From the NCBI RefSeq assembly GCF_008831285.2, contig NC_045148.1, positions 4,586,001 to 4,650,000 of the forward strand: DNA of 64,000 nucleotides. The letters run 5' to 3'. The position numbers were made by a program, and so were the translations under genes. Numbering within the stretch: position 1 is the stretch's first letter; every line of letters begins with the position of its first letter. Below the pieces are notes generated by a model, which was not told the origin of the DNA, did not search any database, and saw only the letters and a program-made list of their open reading frames with translations. This document shows positions 11,321 to 23,537 of the stretch, one piece after another. The stretch comes from Nymphaea colorata (Eukaryota; Streptophyta; Magnoliopsida; Nymphaeales; Nymphaeaceae).

Positions 11321-12867
11321 TGACAGAATGCAATATAGATATACAAAACTCATCAAGTAATCAAGCTAACAACGATGATGATGATATCTATTGGGTTAGG
11401 GATGATGAACATGCAGTATTGGTTAATAACTGGTATGATTATACCTTTCTATGTCGTTGTATTATACAAATCCATTATGTATATATTTATTTGTTGTTGT
11501 TATATTATCTGAATAGTTGAAACTGATTACAGATGAAGACATGCAATTCCTTTAACATATAAGACTAACTTATAGACAGATGAAAAATACAAAATCATAG
11601 GGAGCAAAGATGCATTAGTGAAGAGTAAACAAGTGATGCACGTCTTTCTGGTAATAAATATGCATATATTTGTAATTGATTAGTTTATCAACACATGGTT
11701 GTTAATATGTATTAACCTTATCTGATTTACTTGTAGGCCCTCCAAGTAGGAATACACGTGGAATCACTCAAGCTTTAGCTACGACGAATTTAAGAAATGG
11801 CTCAGAGCACATGATAACAATCAACCCATTGGGCCAACCTATTGGATGAGAGACACAATATTTGACGACTTACATCGGTACACAAACATGCAATCTTATT
11901 GCCACATCACTTCTATGTCGTAATGTTTTTGAGCTACCATCATCATTCAAGACAGATCTATGATCGCATGCACATGTGTGCAATATTTTCGTAGAATTTG
12001 TGCATTTTGAAGTGTTATACTGTCATCCACTTTATTATATGAAAACAAGAGAAGTATGAATTTCTACTAAAAGAAAAAACACATCTAGAATTAGGCTATG
12101 CATGAATATGCACATCTGTATAAATATTTGAGGCATGCGTGTAGAAAATTATTCAAACTACCTATATGTCCTCGCACTGATGCAAAGTAGCAAAATTCAT
12201 CAAACAAATACGATATTTTGCAAGATCATTGGGAGTCCATTACAAACTACTTTGTTGAAGATAAATCTAAGGTATGTATATATTTTTGTATAAAATGGGT
12301 TTGCAACGTAAAGACATCATTACAAAATTTGTGTGCTTTCGTGTTAAAGAAAATCAATGAAGAAATTGTATAGGCACGTGTTAAACAGAAGCATTTGCAT
12401 ACAATAGGCATGATGTGTTTTGCATGTTTCAAAGAGAATGAGGTAAATGTTATATAGGATATGGCTAAACATGTTAACTGATAACTTGTGTTTCAACGTA
12501 TAATCTAGGGAAAGTTCATTGCAGCAATCATGTGCTGAGTTGTTCATTGCTACAAAGACTAGTAGGAACCTAAACTACTCAAACCCTAAAACCAATGTTG
12601 TCATTGTAAGTCTTACTCGCATAATTACATTCTTCTATCTCACAACTACGAATAATTACATTGTTCATGATATATGTTATTACATTTTGTAAGATCAACT
12701 AAAGGAGCAACTCCAAACGTTACTTGAAGGGAAACAAGATACACAGGAAAGTAATGACAACTACTCCTGAGTGATGGAACAAAAGAGACATGGTAGAGTA
12801 TGGATGATGGGGCTTGGTGTTAGTCATTCTTAGTTTGGTTCATCCACTAACCCTGAGTGTCATACAT
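11321..12867. other. probable remainder of the decayed CACTA element
   Basis: AT-rich DNA with short broken frames, for example one at about 11745-11880 reading 'YDEFKKWLRAHDN'. This would fit a decayed second CACTA reading frame, but the match is weak. I could not find terminal CACTA motifs with confidence. The TRIM retroelement at 12868 lies at its downstream edge. Confidence 0.35.
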
Positions 12868-13324
12868 TGTAACAACCCGACCCATTCCTGGGCTCGGGCC
12901 TCTAGTTCGACGGATCTCAACCCACCTCCTAGCAGTGTTGATTCCAATCCTAAAAAGGCTAGGAGCCAGGACAATCTTCTCATTAAAGCCTCCCTTTATA
13001 AGTCATTGAAGATCCCTCACAATCTTCGATACGGCACTAAACTTCTGGGGTGTTACAATCCACCCTCCTTAAGGCACACACATCTGCGCGTGTGAGACCC
13101 CAGGTCCATGTGTTGAAACCGGCTCTGATACCACTGTAACAACCCGACCCATTCCTGGGCTCGGGCCTCTGGTTTGATGGATCCCAACCCGCCCCCTAGC
13201 AGTTTCGGTTCAAATCCTAAAAAGGCTAGGAACCAGGACAATCTTCTCATTAAAGCCTCCCTTTATGAGCCCTTGAAGATCTCTCACAATCTTCGATACG
13301 GAACTAAACTTCTGGGGTGTTACA
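12868..13324 (-). mobile_element. complete TRIM (miniature LTR retrotransposon)
   Basis: Two 190-bp direct repeats, 12868-13057 and 13135-13324, each start TGTAACA and end TGTTACA. By eye about 16 positions differ (roughly 92% identity). Between them are only 77 bases. Read on the minus strand, these start with TGGTATCAGAGC directly after the LTR, which is the primer-binding site for initiator Met-tRNA. They end with a purine tract (AAGGAGGGTGG) just before the other LTR. The element is flanked by a perfect 5-bp target duplication TACAT (12863-12867 and 13325-13329). No protein is encoded, as defines TRIMs, which rely on enzymes from autonomous elements. The 457-bp element is structurally intact. 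Confidence 0.93.
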
Positions 13325-13839
13325 TACATGCCCTAAAAGAAAAAAAACATTATAAATGATAAAGTTTCTATGCTCGAGTCCTAGTTTAAGGCACAATAAC
13401 TTAGCGGTATTAGTTACATAAGGTCTAAATTTATGTAATGAGTTTTATTTGTTAAACTTCATTTTTGATTGTCCTAATGTGTTCTCTTGATGTTCATTAT
13501 AGGCATGCCGGCATCGCTAAATGCATGATTTCCATCTCAACGATGACATTACTATGGAAACAATTTTTGTTCATGTTTTTGTAACTTTGAGCTTTAGTTA
13601 TTCAATTGTGGTGTGATACAACTTTGAACATTTATTATATGTATTTGTTTTGTTTATGAACATGTAATTGCTTAGTTTGATGCATGCAACTATAAGAAGT
13701 ACATATATTTCTGATTTTTGAAACTAATTATGTCATTCGTGGATTAGGAAAAAAATTAACAAATTTCACCAAAGCTTGAAATTGCATCGATAAATAGTAT
13801 TAGTGATGTTTGGGCGAATGTCTCTTACCCAACCTAGCA

Positions 13840-15165
13840 CGTGTTGGTAATAACACCCTACCAAACCGACCCTAAACAATGCAAGTCTTTAGTATATGGA
13901 TCATGAAATAGGTACTTTGCTTTATAAATGTCAAGCTGCTAAAAGTTAAATGATAACAAGTCATAATGAAAATGAGAGTACATCCCCACCGATAGATGAT
14001 CTTTGCTATTCAGTTACAATCAATGTGACACATGATTAACTAACTACCAACTTTTTTAACAATCTTGATTATTTTGAATGAAAGTGTGAGTAAAGGAGAA
14101 TGTAATGCCCAACCTTCACTGTGTCATCCAATTCAGACCTTAACTGCACCCTTACAAGTTGACTTTTTTCTATCTGACTTAAACACAGTAATTTTCCTTT
14201 ATACAGTAATATGTGTGGCTAGAGCCCACAAAGTGAGTCAGATTTCAACTAACCATTAGTTGGGTTTAGAAGCACAGAGAGTCCAATTGTGTCTAAGGGA
14301 CATAGAAGAAAATACTTGGAAAGGTAGGGGAAAAGTATCTTTAGACTGGGACATGAAAGAGAACTGTGACAAAAGTTAAAGGTAGATTATTGTTAATTAA
14401 CATGATTAAAGTTGATCATAGGATTAGGATACTTAATCACTTAATTTATCATTGATTAAGGTAATTACACAACTGGCTAGACAACAATTTAGTTAACTAA
14501 TTATATTTTCATGTTATTTGTATGTCAACAGAAGGAGACACCTTGGGTGTGGGACCCACCCTACACCTATGTACTCAAATTATTAGGGAAAATAGTCAAT
14601 GAAGGGGCACAAGCCAAATTCATCCCCCTCTCCTGAGGGTTGGAGGAGGAGAGAGAGAAAAGAGAGAGAGAGAGAGAGAGAGAAAGACGGAGAGAAGGAA
14701 AGGAAAAGGAGAGGAGATGAGAAGAGAAGAAGTGGAGTAAGAACAAAGGAGGATAAACAAGGCTACATGTAAGGGTTGAAGGCCCCTAAGTCCAGTATGT
14801 TTGTTCTTCTTGGCTAATTACAATTATTATTTTTTAGATAGGAGAAAAAATTTTCTGAGTGGGACATCATATCAAAATGTTCTCTAGTTTTGATTGTATT
14901 CCCTTAATTTGAATGTTGTATATAAGACATGATTAAGTCAATCACGAGTTTAACTATTATGAGTGACGCTTTGGGGTTTGACTCATGTCAAGTGAGACAT
15001 AAGTTAGCTGGTATTCAAATTAGGGATTTGAATTGAGATCTTTATAAATGACACATGAAAACATTAAATAAGAGTGTTTACTATGATTATCATGTCATCG
15101 ATTCCAAGTCTAAAAGTAATCTTTTATGGGGCACTCGAATACCAACTAATGTGGTGAATATATAT
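13840..15165 (+). repeat. dispersed repeat, copy A
   Basis: Direct, diverged copy of the sequence at 16630-17590. Shared landmarks in the same order are a TAAATGATAA block, 'TTAACTGCACCCTTA' with 'AGTTGA', 'AAGGGTTGAAGGCCC', 'TCTCTAGTTTTGATT', 'GTTGTATATAAGA', then a block ending near 'AGTAATCTTTTATGG'. A GA microsatellite (about 14640-14680) is specific to this copy. No coding potential and no terminal repeats could be defined. Confidence 0.7.
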
Positions 15166-16629
15166 TTGTGGTGTCACCACATTAGCTGGTATTAGAGCAT
15201 TCCTATTAAATGAGTACATATATATTGAATTTAGGCATTTAATTAGTAACATGTCTATTTAAATTGAAAAAGTTTGTTTGATAGCAATAGCAATGCAAAA
15301 TTATAAATGTATAATATAATGTCCAACTTTGTGGTAGGAAATTGTACATATATAAACTATTGCAACATGAATGAATGAACACCTTCAAGGACTAGTAGAG
15401 AGGTTTATTTGAATAAGACATATGGAGGATTGTATGTGGCAAGCTAATTAGATGGTGTTAGTCCTATTTAGGCTGCCTTGAACATGGATAGACATTGTGT
15501 AAACCTCAGTTTAGAATGTAAGTTAATAGGTAATAAGAGTGGTAGATTATTGTAATCAAATTATGTTGAGATTTAACCTACTTTGGTAGATAAAATATTA
15601 ATGCTCCAAGAAGATTAACCATAGTGCATAGATACAGAGAAGTGATATGGAGGAATAACAATGCAATCTTAAAGACATAAGAAACCATTGTTAAAATTAG
15701 GAATGAGAAATGTGCATAAAGTATGAACTAGAAAAGCAAAAATCATATTATCATATTGAGCTCTTTAAGAGAGTTCATGTATCACCACCTTAATACTTGA
15801 CTTATTGTATCTTATTCTAGGATCATTTGTACTTTATAGGCACATGTCCTAGTCATAGCCTTCAACCACTAGTGTCCCTTAATTTTCATAATAAGTTCTT
15901 AAATGACTGACTAGAACATGGCTTATTTTTTGCTGTAAATAAAGTTTACAATTCTCCTTAGATAAAGCATACATCATGCAACAATTAATTATGTATAGGT
16001 ATCATTAAAATTAATATGGGTGATAAATTTAAAACCACTAAAAATAAGCCCCTTTGGATGTTCATGCACATATTTAAAATAACCTCATTTGAAGAATTTA
16101 GATGCTATGGCAGGAAATAAGAACCTGCAGGGAGAGAATTTCTTAACTTGAAATAAATAGGAACCAACTAGAAACATGCATTATAAAGACACTTAAACTC
16201 ATAGTAGCAAGCCAGGAACCCATTTCAAATAGACACAAATTCTTAACATGATAAATAACAAATGGTAGAAAAAATGATATAAATTAGTAGGACTAAGGTT
16301 TACATACGATGTTCTTTGTGTCATTATAAGAATAAGATTAAGAACTCAGGGTTGTGTTATACATACGTAAGCATAACAATTGGTAAGATAACCTAACAAT
16401 CTTAAATTCTTAAAATTGGTTAATGGTTACTTATTTAATAAATATTATCTTTTTGAAAATGAAAAGTATAAAAAAAACTAATACAATATATGAATAAATA
16501 AAACTAGAGTATTGAATACACATAAATCCACAATTAATTGATCATCATGAGGAAATTTTGGACATGAAATTTCTTAGAGGGTTTAGAGATGTAATGCCTG
16601 CCAAAACAACCCTTACCAGTGCATGTGTT
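15166..16629. other. AT-rich spacer between repeat copies
   Basis: I find no gene, tRNA, or recognisable transposon end here. Base composition and small open frames match the surrounding repeats. It may be internal sequence of a larger unit that copies A and B belong to. Confidence 0.4.
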
Positions 16630-17975
16630 TAGTATATAGAACTTCAAATATGTAATTTGCACTACAAACATCCCACTACTAATAAATGATAATGACTCAT
16701 GATGTAGACAAAATACCACCTCACCTGATAGATGATGTATGTTAGTCAGGCACAATCAATTAGGCACTTGATTAGTTGACTATCAACTTTACACTTAATT
16801 ATTTTAAATAAAAACATGACAATAGGAGGATATAGTGCACAAACTTCAAGGTGCATCTAGATTGCACTTTAACTGCACCCTTATGAGTTGATTATTGATA
16901 TATAACTTTCACATGGTAGTTATTCTTCATACAATAGTGCCTGTTTGAGGGCCAAAACCCAACAAAGCAAGTAAAATTTCAGCTAACTATAGGTACAACT
17001 TATGAACAAACGGAGTTACATAAGCCTAGTCTAAACACAACTGTGTATAATGGATGTAGGAAAAAAAATTACTTGGATGGATAGGGCTAAGGATGCCTTT
17101 AGCAAGAGACATGGAAAGGAACTGAAATAAAAACTAAAGGTATATTAATGAGTATAATTAAGGTTGAAAGTCGGATTAGAGATCGCAAGAGACATGCAAG
17201 GGTTGAAGGCCCTTTAGTTCAGAAATGGCCTTTCTTCTTAGCTAATTAGATTTATTTTCTTCAGATAGCAGAGAAAATTTAAGAGGGAGAGAAGTCTTGA
17301 AGTTGAACTTTTCTCTAGTTTTGATTATATTTCTTTAATTTGAGTGTTGTATATAAGAAGCGAGTTGAGTATAAGTCAGAACATGAGTTTAACTGTCTCT
17401 ATATGGGTGAAGCCCTATTAGAATTTGGTTTTGCTCAGCTCAAGTGATATATAAGTTAAATAGCATTCAAATTAGTAATTTATATTGAAATCCCTTATGA
17501 AGGACACATAAAAACCTTAAATTAGAGTATCTATACTATTACCACTTTGTTGATTACAAGTCTATGAGGAGTCATTTATTGGTGTATGGGTTGCTTTGTA
17601 TCATACTCGATATATGCTATCTATAGCCATGTTGGAATCAAATATGTGTTGTTTGGATCACTTATTTTGGTAAACCTACCTGAGTTGCATGCTTTTAAGA
17701 TTTTAGGATAAGGAAAATGCTTCCAACCAACATTACTGCTTATGAGTCCCTTAGTTAATTTTGTAGCATAGAGCATGTTTAAATATGATAGAGACATATG
17801 CCTATGTTCCATTTCTCTACGATGTTGTGTTTGTTGTATGAATGTCATATATGAATGCAAGTCTTTGATGTCATTAGGTTCTTTGGCCATTATATGCTAT
17901 GAACTAACCTTTGGTTTTGTTGAAAATTTATGGAAATCTTAGAAAAGTTTTCTTAGTCTCCATGATACATATAGC
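16630..17975 (+). repeat. dispersed repeat copy B, left arm of an inverted repeat
   Basis: Left arm of a large inverted duplication whose right arm is about 18260-19405. Matching landmarks on opposite strands include 'CACTTGATTAGTTGA' (16770) against its complement near 19290, 'AGGGTTGAAGGCCCT' (17195) against 'AGGGCCCTTCAACCCT' (18957), and 'GGTAAACCTACCT' (17670) against 'AGGTAGGTTTACT' (18560). 'TTAGTCTCCATGA' (17953) also matches 'TCATGGAGACTAA' (18279). The arms are diverged, so the event is old. A minus-strand frame at 17621-17890 lies inside the arm and matches nothing I know. Confidence 0.75.
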
Positions 17976-18259
17976 TAACGACTAAGTTCCCACATGTATT
18001 TTAGTATAGTTTATGCAAGATGCAAACTAATCATAATATGAAACAGTTAAAAAGATGACTAATACTTTCATAGTAATAACGCCGATTTATATCCACATGC
18101 AACGTTAAGATTCTGGAAAGGGCTTTATCAATAGTTGCAATAAATGTTTTGGTTGGTGTGTGTTATAAATTGATACATAGATTGAACAAATGTATATTAA
18201 TTTGCCTTTGAATTAGTCATGATACAGTGAGTACAAAAAAATAATCGTATCATGGTATA

Positions 18260-19405
18260 GGAAACTTAGAAATTTGTGTCATGGAGACTAATAAACTTCT
18301 CTAAGATTTTCACTAAATCTTCAGTGAAACTAAATGTTAATTCATGGGAATACATAACCAAAGAACACAGTGGCACCAAAGACATGCATTCATATATGAC
18401 GTGCATATAGTAAACACAACATAGTAGTAAAGTGTTATGTACTTGTGTGTTTCTAATTTATTTAAGTGTTGCTATGTCCTAGATAACTAAGGGACTCATA
18501 AGTACTAATGTTGGATTGAAGGCCTTTTCCAAATCCTAAGATCTTACAGCATGGAACCTAGGTAGGTTTACTAAAATTAGTGGCCCAAACAACATATCAT
18601 TGACTTAAGCATGGTTACAAATAGCACATATTGAATATGGGATATAACAACTCACACACCCATAATAATCGTAGTAAACACTCTAATTTAAGGTCTCTAT
18701 GCGTCTTTCATAAGTGATTTCAAGATGAATCCCTTATTTTGAATACTAGCTAACTTATATCCCAGTTGAGTCTAGCCGAACCCTAATCTAATAGGATTTC
18801 ACCAATATACATAACCCCAGGAAGAAGAGAAGAGAGTTAAACTTGTGTTCTGACTTAAAACCATTGTCATAGATACAGCATCTACATTAAAGGAATACAA
18901 TCAAAACTAAAGCAAAGTCCAACATGAAGACTTCTCCCCTTTCAAATTTTCTCTTTAGGGCCCTTCAACCCTCGCATGCAGACTCTGCTCTTCCTCCTTT
19001 GCTCCACCGCTTCTTTCGTCACCCTATTCTATAATAATTTGAGGAGTGGGTTGAAGTGTGGCTCCCACACAAATTAATCTGGAGACTAATTGGCTTAATC
19101 AAAGATTAATCAAGTGAAATCAACTATCCATAATCCTACTTATCCTTAATCCTATTTGTCAACAAATTACTAATCTACCCTTAGCTTTTATCTTAACGGA
19201 GAATCTATTTGAAGGTTGGGCACTACGTCGTCCTCTAGTTGAGTTTTCATTCAAAATAATCAACAATATAAAGTTAGTAATCAACTAATCAAGTGTCACA
19301 TTTCATATATCACGGATTCACGTGGGGAAGTATTTCATCTGAAATCACAACTTGCTATCATTTAATGTTTAGCAGTAGAATGTTCATAGTGCAAAACATC
19401 TGTAT
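18260..19405 (-). repeat. dispersed repeat copy C, right arm of the inverted repeat
   Basis: Inverted relative to copy B. The order of landmarks is exactly reversed, and the arm ends where a TA microsatellite begins at 19411. The spacer between arms is about 285 bases (17976-18259). Transcription through both arms would give an imperfect hairpin more than 1 kb long (inference). Confidence 0.75.
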
Positions 19406-19406
19406 G

Positions 19407-19410
<4 letters not shown>

Positions 19411-19475
<65 letters not shown>
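19411..19475. repeat. TA microsatellite
   Basis: Uninterrupted TA dinucleotide run of about 65 bases at the outer edge of the inverted repeat. Open frames of alternating Tyr/Ile across it are artefacts. Confidence 0.97.
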
Positions 19476-19478
<3 letters not shown>

Positions 19479-20189
19479 CTTACGCCAATTTTCTGACATG
19501 ACGGGTACACTCGATAACGTTCTTCTTGATTTTTTTTTTTTTAAAAAGAAAAAAACTAACGATGGGCATCGGGCTTTGCCCGATCCCTTACAGTTCGCCG
19601 GAAGGAGGCCGTCGCCTCCCTTCCACGGCACCGGCAATGCCCAGCGAGGTGTCACATAAAGGCTCTTATGTTTCTCTGATTATTTCTTCAACATGGCTTA
19701 CTGCAATATTATTTTTTCCTTCTCCACTCCACTGATTCTTGTCATTCTGCCTAAAGATTTGCTGCACCAACCTATCTTATTCTTAACCAATGCAAGACAA
19801 CTCTTCATTGCAATCAATTAATTTCTCTGCCAATGTAGAACATGTCCCACTTAGAGGAAGGAAATATTATAGCAGGTAACGTCTTAGAACAAGTGACTAT
19901 GGGATTTAGCAAAACACACAAGCTTTTAAGTTGGTCCACATTTTTATTTATGGGAATTTATTGGGAGGTCTTTTTATAAAACTGCTGGTTGCAAATGGGT
20001 CCTCGAGGAAACGCCCAGTCGACCAGCTTTGGGAATCGGAGCCGCTCAAGATATGTACAGTCATTTGTAATATTCTATGAATTCAGCCGTATTTTCGTAA
20101 ATAGATATTCCAGGCTTCTTTAGCTTGTTCGGCCGCTGGCCATTTGTTTCTCTATTCATCGTTTATTGAGGGATAACTCAAATTTTTCC

Positions 20190-20480
20190 GAATTGAGGCA
20201 GAAGAATCTCCCAGATCACTCGGTCCCTCCGGCGCGGAGAGGGGAGCTGTAGGAAGCTCAGAAGGGGAGACGCGGAATTTCGTCTCTCTCGTCGAAATCC
20301 AGAAATTATCTTTCTCATTCGATTTCCTCCTTTTTGTAACTGTACCGTTTAAACTTCAAAGAAATCGGCTTCCCGTATTCGTCCTCGTATTGTCCCTTCT
20401 TCGCTCAGATCCGTCGCAGTCAGAGCCGATCATTTTGGTTGCCGTCGTGGTATCTCCGTCTGGTTGCTGGGAGGTTAAGA
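20190..20480 (+). promoter_or_regulatory. candidate 5' leader region of the BET11-like gene
   Basis: A local GC-rich, CpG-containing and CT-rich stretch (GGTCCCTCCGGCGCGGAG, GTCTCTCTCGTCG, CCGTATTCGTCC), unlike the AT-rich flanks. It has the composition of plant promoter-proximal and 5' UTR sequence. It ends near a possible donor site (CTGGGAG then GTTAAG at about 20473). It precedes the SNARE exons by about 5.7 kb, so linking it to that gene requires a long 5' intron. No TATA box is claimed. Confidence 0.3.
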
Positions 20481-23400
20481 GTCGCAATCACAACTCAGGA
20501 GAAGAGGAGTAAAAACAAAAAGAATGGCAGGAGGATCTTCTGCAGCAGAGGGTTCCATCGTCAATCCATTTTCTTCTGGCACCCGACTACGGTATTTCCC
20601 CTACGCATTTTCCTTCCCTATTTGGCTAGCTCTACGGTCGAGGCTACGATGGATCCGTTCGTTTCTTCTGAATCCTTTTGCTTGTCATGCTGTTTGTTTG
20701 GAATTGATTTCATTACGTTGGTCCTTGGATTGATTATATTACCTGCTTTAATTGTGCGCTTTTAGGTTTGATCCAGTAGTCTCCGCGGCTGGAGAATTAT
20801 TTGAGGAAAATTTAATGCATCGCGTTGGTAGTGTGAGGGAGGAGAAGAATGAGGATGATAGGGGTTCAGGTTCGAGATCAGGGCTATATTTCGGAACCTA
20901 GTAAAATTTTCCGTAAAATTGGGCTTTAACGCCGGCCCAAGATCTGAAATGTGCGAATGAACTTCCAAATGGATGCCCAAGTGCATCACTGATACCATGT
21001 TGGATTTTAGCTTCTTTTTTGGCGTCAATTATCGTTTGGTGGATTGCTGATGGACTTGCAGAATTTCAGGCAATGAGGTTCTCAGGATAGAACAGAGTAA
21101 GTGGGAGATCGCGGAGCTTTGCTATAGAAAAACCAAATGAAAGTCTTCTGGGTGGACTCAGCAAGCTTATTCTAATGAGCCGTTTGAGATGGATTTGAGA
21201 ATATCTTGTTGTTTTATATTTAACAGTTAGAAGTGTGTTCTTCTGGTGAACCTTTGACAAAGGAAACGCCAAATATCATTAAAATATGTTATTGGTTTAT
21301 GTGATGTATGACTATCTTCATGTGTGCGTTGGAATTGTAGATTCTCATTGGGAAACTGCTCCATAATGATATAGCAATTCTCATAAGCTTGGCAATGCAA
21401 TTCTCAATAGACTTATTTATTTGAGCAAGTACTGTTCTCTGACAAAGCATAGAAGAGCTATGACATGAGGGTTCAGTACTCTGGAGACAGTTGCAAAAAT
21501 AACTGATGTCTGGAAAAATTCTGCTTGTGAACATAATAAATGCTTAAGCACACATGCATGAAGCACAACCGTTTTCAGGCTGTCCTCCCTGATTCTTTGT
21601 TCCTGCAACTCTGTGTCACAAAATTTTGAGACAAGACAATTTGTTATCTGGTTTTAACTTGGTCTCAATTTTTTTATTTGAAAGTGAGGTCAACTGTTTC
21701 CTTAAAAAACTACTATTAAAAAAGTTCAAAAAAATGAAAAACTGTTAAAACAGAGAATATTAGGTTGCGATCATACTATTAGCATCCAATACTTTGTGGA
21801 CCATATCTGCCTATGTCACGAGGGACTGATGACCAGAATGTTGTTGCCGAGTTGCTGACAACTATTGCCCTGCAGATTTATTTGACAGCAACAATATTAT
21901 GTAATAAGTTTGGGGCCACTGGATATTGCATGTCCATTATGCTATATCTTATTTACATCTTATTAATTGACCTCATGGTTGCAGGGGCTCTCTCTTGTCA
22001 ATCCTGGTGAATTGCTTTCATAGACCTTTTCTGATGACAAAGCCGACCAGTGTAATGGTCTATAATAAAAATTTGATTTAGATGTGGATCAGATAGGTAA
22101 TGATAAAATAATTTAAATATATCATTTTGTCTGGCTGGTCCATGGATCTGGTATTTGGTTTTTCCTTGCACGAATTACACCTTTATGTACTCGATGACTA
22201 ACTGTGGCACATCATGAAGCCTTGGGCCACAAGGTGCCATTCTATTACTGGTAACTCAAAGTCTGAGGTCCTCCTTGCAAATGCAATAGGATGGGTGAGG
22301 CATAACCTATGCAGCTACTTTTAGGAAATTCTTTTGCACAAGGCTGTAGGAGATATGTGGACAACATTTCTGATTGTTCACTTGTAAGTTTTCCATTAAT
22401 TGGCTTCCAACTTGAGAGATTTTGTGTACGTATTTTGCAAGTTATCATATTTTTAGACTTCAGTGCATTATGCTGAATTTTCATTAGAAAGCCAGAATGC
22501 CTAATGCTTTACATGTTTTCTACTAATCAGCTTGGCTACCATTTTCTCTAATCAAATACTTTGATTTATTCATTTTCTTCTGAACTGTTTTCTTCACTCT
22601 GGCCTTTTGTTCTTCTTGCAGTTAACAGTGCTGCAGTAAATCATCTAATGCTTTTCGATAACATAGAAAGCTTATGGTTGGCTCTTACCTGCCCAGCATT
22701 GTTATGGTTGTCTTGAAAGTATGCTGATAACAGTCAAAGACACAATCCCACGGCAAACTTACACGAATAGGGACTAAAGCCAAGTCATAAAGAGAATGGT
22801 GAATGAAGATAACATTATTGAACCACTAATTAAGCCCTAAAAACAACATATTACAGTGAATGCAAACTCATTTACATAGCGAAAGATAAAGAATAAAGGA
22901 AAGAGAAATTAAGGCTGACAAAGAACTACCTGATGGAGCTAGCCAAGCTGGAAAATAACATAAAAAATACAGAAAAACCAAAAAATGAAAAATCTGAAAA
23001 TTACATGATACTCCTATATACAAGTGTGTGTGCATAATATATATATATATATATATGAACCAAAAAATGAAAAATCTGAAAGTTACATGATACTCTTATA
23101 CACAAGTGTGTGTGTGCATATATATATATATATATTGGTAGAAACCAGACCATTTGAAATCTAACCTTACCAATATGATCTTAAAGTTATGTTGATGCAA
23201 AATGTATACTAAGTTGATAATTTTTTGGATTTTGATAGTGTTTTTATAGTAAGAAAAAATGAATGTCTCTCGTAGCATCAAGTCATCAACATTTTTGATA
23301 ATAGAAAAATCTAACATTTTTCATAAAAGCAACTTGATTCAAAGCATGTTTTGTATCAAAACAGGTTTGATAAACGTATTAGGATGTTTATATGTTCTTT

Positions 23401-23482
23401 AAAATAATTTTTTAGCAAAAAATTAGCGGGTCTGGTTTCTATCGCTGACCTAGTGTCTGGTTTTTACCAACTCTCTCTCTCT

Positions 23483-23537
<55 letters not shown>

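Noticed and set aside
19530-19660. GC-rich patch with a small ATCGGGC/GCCCGAT hairpin after poly-T, considered as a Helitron or SINE end
   Set aside because: No CTRR terminus, no pol III boxes, and no partner end found.
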